A stretch of DNA of 6,626 nucleotides from CAG-791 sp002394525 (lineage in GTDB: Bacteria; Bacillota; Clostridia; Lachnospirales; Lachnospiraceae), in assembly GCA_946536955.1 (NCBI GenBank), contig CAMNFJ010000143.1, forward strand, positions 1 to 6,626, in the 5' to 3' direction. Shown in pieces: positions 5,342 to 6,626 of the stretch. Position 1 is the stretch's first letter; the number at the start of each line of letters is the position of its first letter. A model generated the notes under the pieces. That model was not told the DNA's origin, searched no databases, and saw only the letters and a list, made by a program, of their open reading frames with translations. The translations under genes were made by a program, and so were the position numbers.

Positions 5342-5368
5342 CAGCCGGCAGCCGCAGGCCGCCGGCTG
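5342..5368 (+). other. Stable hairpin between beta subunit and oadA
   Basis: CAGCCGGC (5342-5349) pairs perfectly with GCCGGCTG (5361-5368). Inside, GCC (5351-5353) can pair with GGC (5357-5359) across a one-base mismatch, and two G-U pairs can extend the base. It is the strongest hairpin between genes of the cluster and starts 16 bases after the beta stop. The sequence after it (GTAAATCCC) has no U-run, so an RNA processing or partial attenuation role is more likely than full termination. Confidence 0.5.
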
Positions 5369-5402
5369 GTAAATCCCTAAATAATAGTTTGTTTAAACCC
5401 GT

Positions 5403-5414
5403 ATATCCGGATAT
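5403..5414. promoter_or_regulatory. 12-bp palindrome before oadA, possible protein binding site
   Basis: ATATCCGGATAT is a perfect 12-bp palindrome in the AT-rich part of the beta-oadA gap, just downstream of another palindrome, GTTTAAAC (5391-5398). Both could be operator half-sites near an internal promoter, but I find no convincing -35/-10 pair here. No regulator is recognised. Confidence 0.3.
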
Positions 5415-5416
5415 GG

Positions 5417-5437
5417 AACAGCTAACAGCCAACAGCT
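5417..5437 (+). repeat. Three tandem heptamers in the oadA leader
   Basis: AACAGCT (5417-5423), AACAGCC (5424-5430) and AACAGCT (5431-5437) follow one another directly, 36 bases before the oadA start. The period of 7 means they are not coding repeats. They could be protein or RNA binding sites, or the product of slippage. Confidence 0.6.
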
Positions 5438-5472
5438 TCAGTCCGGTATGCGGCAACTCCGGGAGATTAAAT

Positions 5473-6626
5473 ATGCCTACAAATACTATTACCCCCAAGC
5501 CGGTCAAGATCAATGAGACCATCCTGCGCGACGCGCACCAGTCCCTGATCGCGACCCGTATGCCCACCGAGATCATGCTGCCCATCATCGACAAGATGGA
5601 CAAGATCGGTTACAACGCAGTGGAATGCTGGGGCGGAGCCACCTTCGATTCCTGCCTCCGTTTCCTCAAGGAGGATCCGTGGGACAGGCTGCGCAAGCTC
5701 CGCGCAGGCTTCAAGAACACCAAGCTGCAGATGCTGCTCCGCGGCCAGAACCTGCTTGGCTACAGCCACTATTCAGATGACGTCGTCGAGTATTTCGTCC
5801 AGAAATCCATCGCCAACGGCATCGATATCATCCGTATCTTTGACTGCCTCAACGATCTGCGCAACCTGGAGACCAGCGTCCGCGCGACCAAGAAGGAGGG
5901 CGGCCACGCCCAGATCGCTCTGTCCTATACGATCGGCTCCGCCTATGACGAGAACTACTGGATGAACATCGCCAAAGAGATCGAGAGCATGGGCGCCGAT
6001 TCCATCTGCATCAAGGATATGGCGGGCCTGCTCGTTCCCTTCGAGGCCGAGAAGCTCGTCCGCGCCCTCAAGTCCGCGACCAGCCTTCCCATCGACCTCC
6101 ACACCCACTACACCTCCGGCTGCGGTTCCATGACCTATCTCAAGGCCGCGGAGGCTGGTGTCGATATCATCGACTGTGCCATCAGCCCCTTCGCCCTGGG
6201 TACCTCCCAGCCGGCGACCGAGGTCATGGTCGGCGCCTTCCAGGGCACACCCTATGACACCGGCCTCAAGCAGGCGGACCTCAAGGAGATCGCAGACTAC
6301 TTCGCGCCTTACCGCGAGGAGTGCCTGGAGAACGGCCTTCTGTCCACCAAGGTCCTGGGCGTCAACATCCGGACCCTCCTCTATCAGGTTCCCGGCGGCA
6401 TGCTCTCCAACATGGTCAGCCAGCTGGCCGAGCAGGGCGCCAGCGACCGCCTCACCGAGGTTCTCGAGGAAGTGCCGCGCGTCCGTGAGGACCTGGGCCA
6501 GCCCCCGCTGGTCACTCCTTCCTCCCAGATCGTCGGCACGCAGGCCGTCATGAACGTCCTGATGGGAGAGCGCTACAAGGTCTCCTCCGCCCAGACCAAG
6601 GACCTGGTCAGCGGACACTACGGCCG
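5473..6626 (+). CDS. oadA: Oxaloacetate decarboxylase alpha / transcarboxylase 5S-type carboxyltransferase (3' end beyond window)
   Basis: This TIM-barrel carboxyltransferase exchanges CO2 between oxaloacetate/pyruvate and biotin. It belongs to the group of OadA, pyruvate carboxylase subunit B and transcarboxylase 5S. 384 complete codons are visible and the gene runs off the right edge. Key features are ETILRDAHQS (15-24; Asp20 a metal ligand), GGATFDSCLRFL (54-65), MLLRGQNLLGY (87-98; substrate-binding Arg90), IRIFDCLND (120-128), CIKDMAGLL (179-187; Lys181, the lysine carbamylated in relatives), DLHTHYTSG (208-216; His210 and His212 metal ligands), ISPFALGTSQP (237-247) and the start of the second helical domain (LGVNIRTLLYQVPGGMLSN, 295-313). 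All catalytic residues are present. GGGAG at 5461-5465, 7 bases from ATG, supports the start. Whether it ends with its own biotinyl domain cannot be seen; the separate carrier gene suggests that it may not. The alternative name is pycB, but no biotin carboxylase gene is in view. Confidence 0.95.
   Translation, partial: MPTNTITPKPVKINETILRDAHQSLIATRMPTEIMLPIIDKMDKIGYNAVECWGGATFDSCLRFLKEDPWDRLRKLRAGFKNTKLQMLLRGQNLLGYSHYSDDVVEYFVQKSIANGIDIIRIFDCLNDLRNLETSVRATKKEGGHAQIALSYTIGSAYDENYWMNIAKEIESMGADSICIKDMAGLLVPFEAEKLVRALKSATSLPIDLHTHYTSGCGSMTYLKAAEAGVDIIDCAISPFALGTSQPATEVMVGAFQGTPYDTGLKQADLKEIADYFAPYREECLENGLLSTKVLGVNIRTLLYQVPGGMLSNMVSQLAEQGASDRLTEVLEEVPRVREDLGQPPLVTPSSQIVGTQAVMNVLMGERYKVSSAQTKDLVSGHYG

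Noticed and set aside
5326..5472. Riboswitch before oadA
   Set aside because: There is only one stable hairpin and no recognisable aptamer core of a known class.
5773..6618. 281-codon open frame on the - strand opposite oadA
   Set aside because: It is an antisense shadow of a clear OadA frame and has no motif of its own.

Overview
The window reads as chromosomal DNA of a GC-rich member of the Bacillota, class Clostridia, most likely Lachnospiraceae or a near relative. The basis is the 58-residue ribosomal protein S21 with its KKKSEAARKRK tail, strong AGGAGG-type Shine-Dalgarno sequences, and the clostridial style of the sodium-pump subunits, in particular a long lipoprotein-like OadG. This placement is inference from remembered family features, not a database match. 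All seven recognisable genes lie on the + strand. I see no tRNA, rRNA, CRISPR array, insertion sequence or phage gene.

Region 1 (1-1142) is housekeeping. It holds rpsU, which lacks only the first base of its ATG, a 309-bp gap with hairpins and a strong terminator-like stem, and then scpB, the partner of SMC and ScpA in chromosome condensation. No scpA lies next to scpB. Region 2 (1143-1327) is an AT-rich control region with a perfect 15-bp dyad, an extended -10 promoter, a hairpin at the predicted 5' end of the transcript, and a second dyad that contains the ribosome binding site of the next gene.

Region 3 (1328 to the end) is a biotin-dependent, sodium-pumping decarboxylase cluster. In order it encodes an acyl-CoA carboxyltransferase (MmdA-like), a gamma/OadG-type membrane subunit made as a lipoprotein, a free biotin carrier protein, the Na+-translocating beta subunit, and an oxaloacetate decarboxylase alpha (OadA / transcarboxylase 5S-type) carboxyltransferase that runs off the right edge. 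The first four match the known mmdA-mmdD-mmdC-mmdB order of methylmalonyl-CoA decarboxylase. The fifth adds a second carboxyltransferase, for oxaloacetate/pyruvate.

The likely mechanism is as follows. A carboxyltransferase moves CO2 from its substrate to biotin on the small carrier; the carrier docks at the beta subunit; beta releases CO2 and exports Na+; gamma holds the complex together. With two carboxyltransferases sharing one carrier, the locus could pump Na+ from two substrates. It could also exchange carboxyl groups directly between an acyl-CoA and pyruvate, because it encodes counterparts of all three subunit types of propionibacterial transcarboxylase (12S, 5S, 1.3S). The window has no biotin carboxylase gene, which fits decarboxylation or transcarboxylation rather than ATP-driven carboxylation. 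The gaps between the pump genes (51-147 bp) hold several hairpins that may set subunit ratios.
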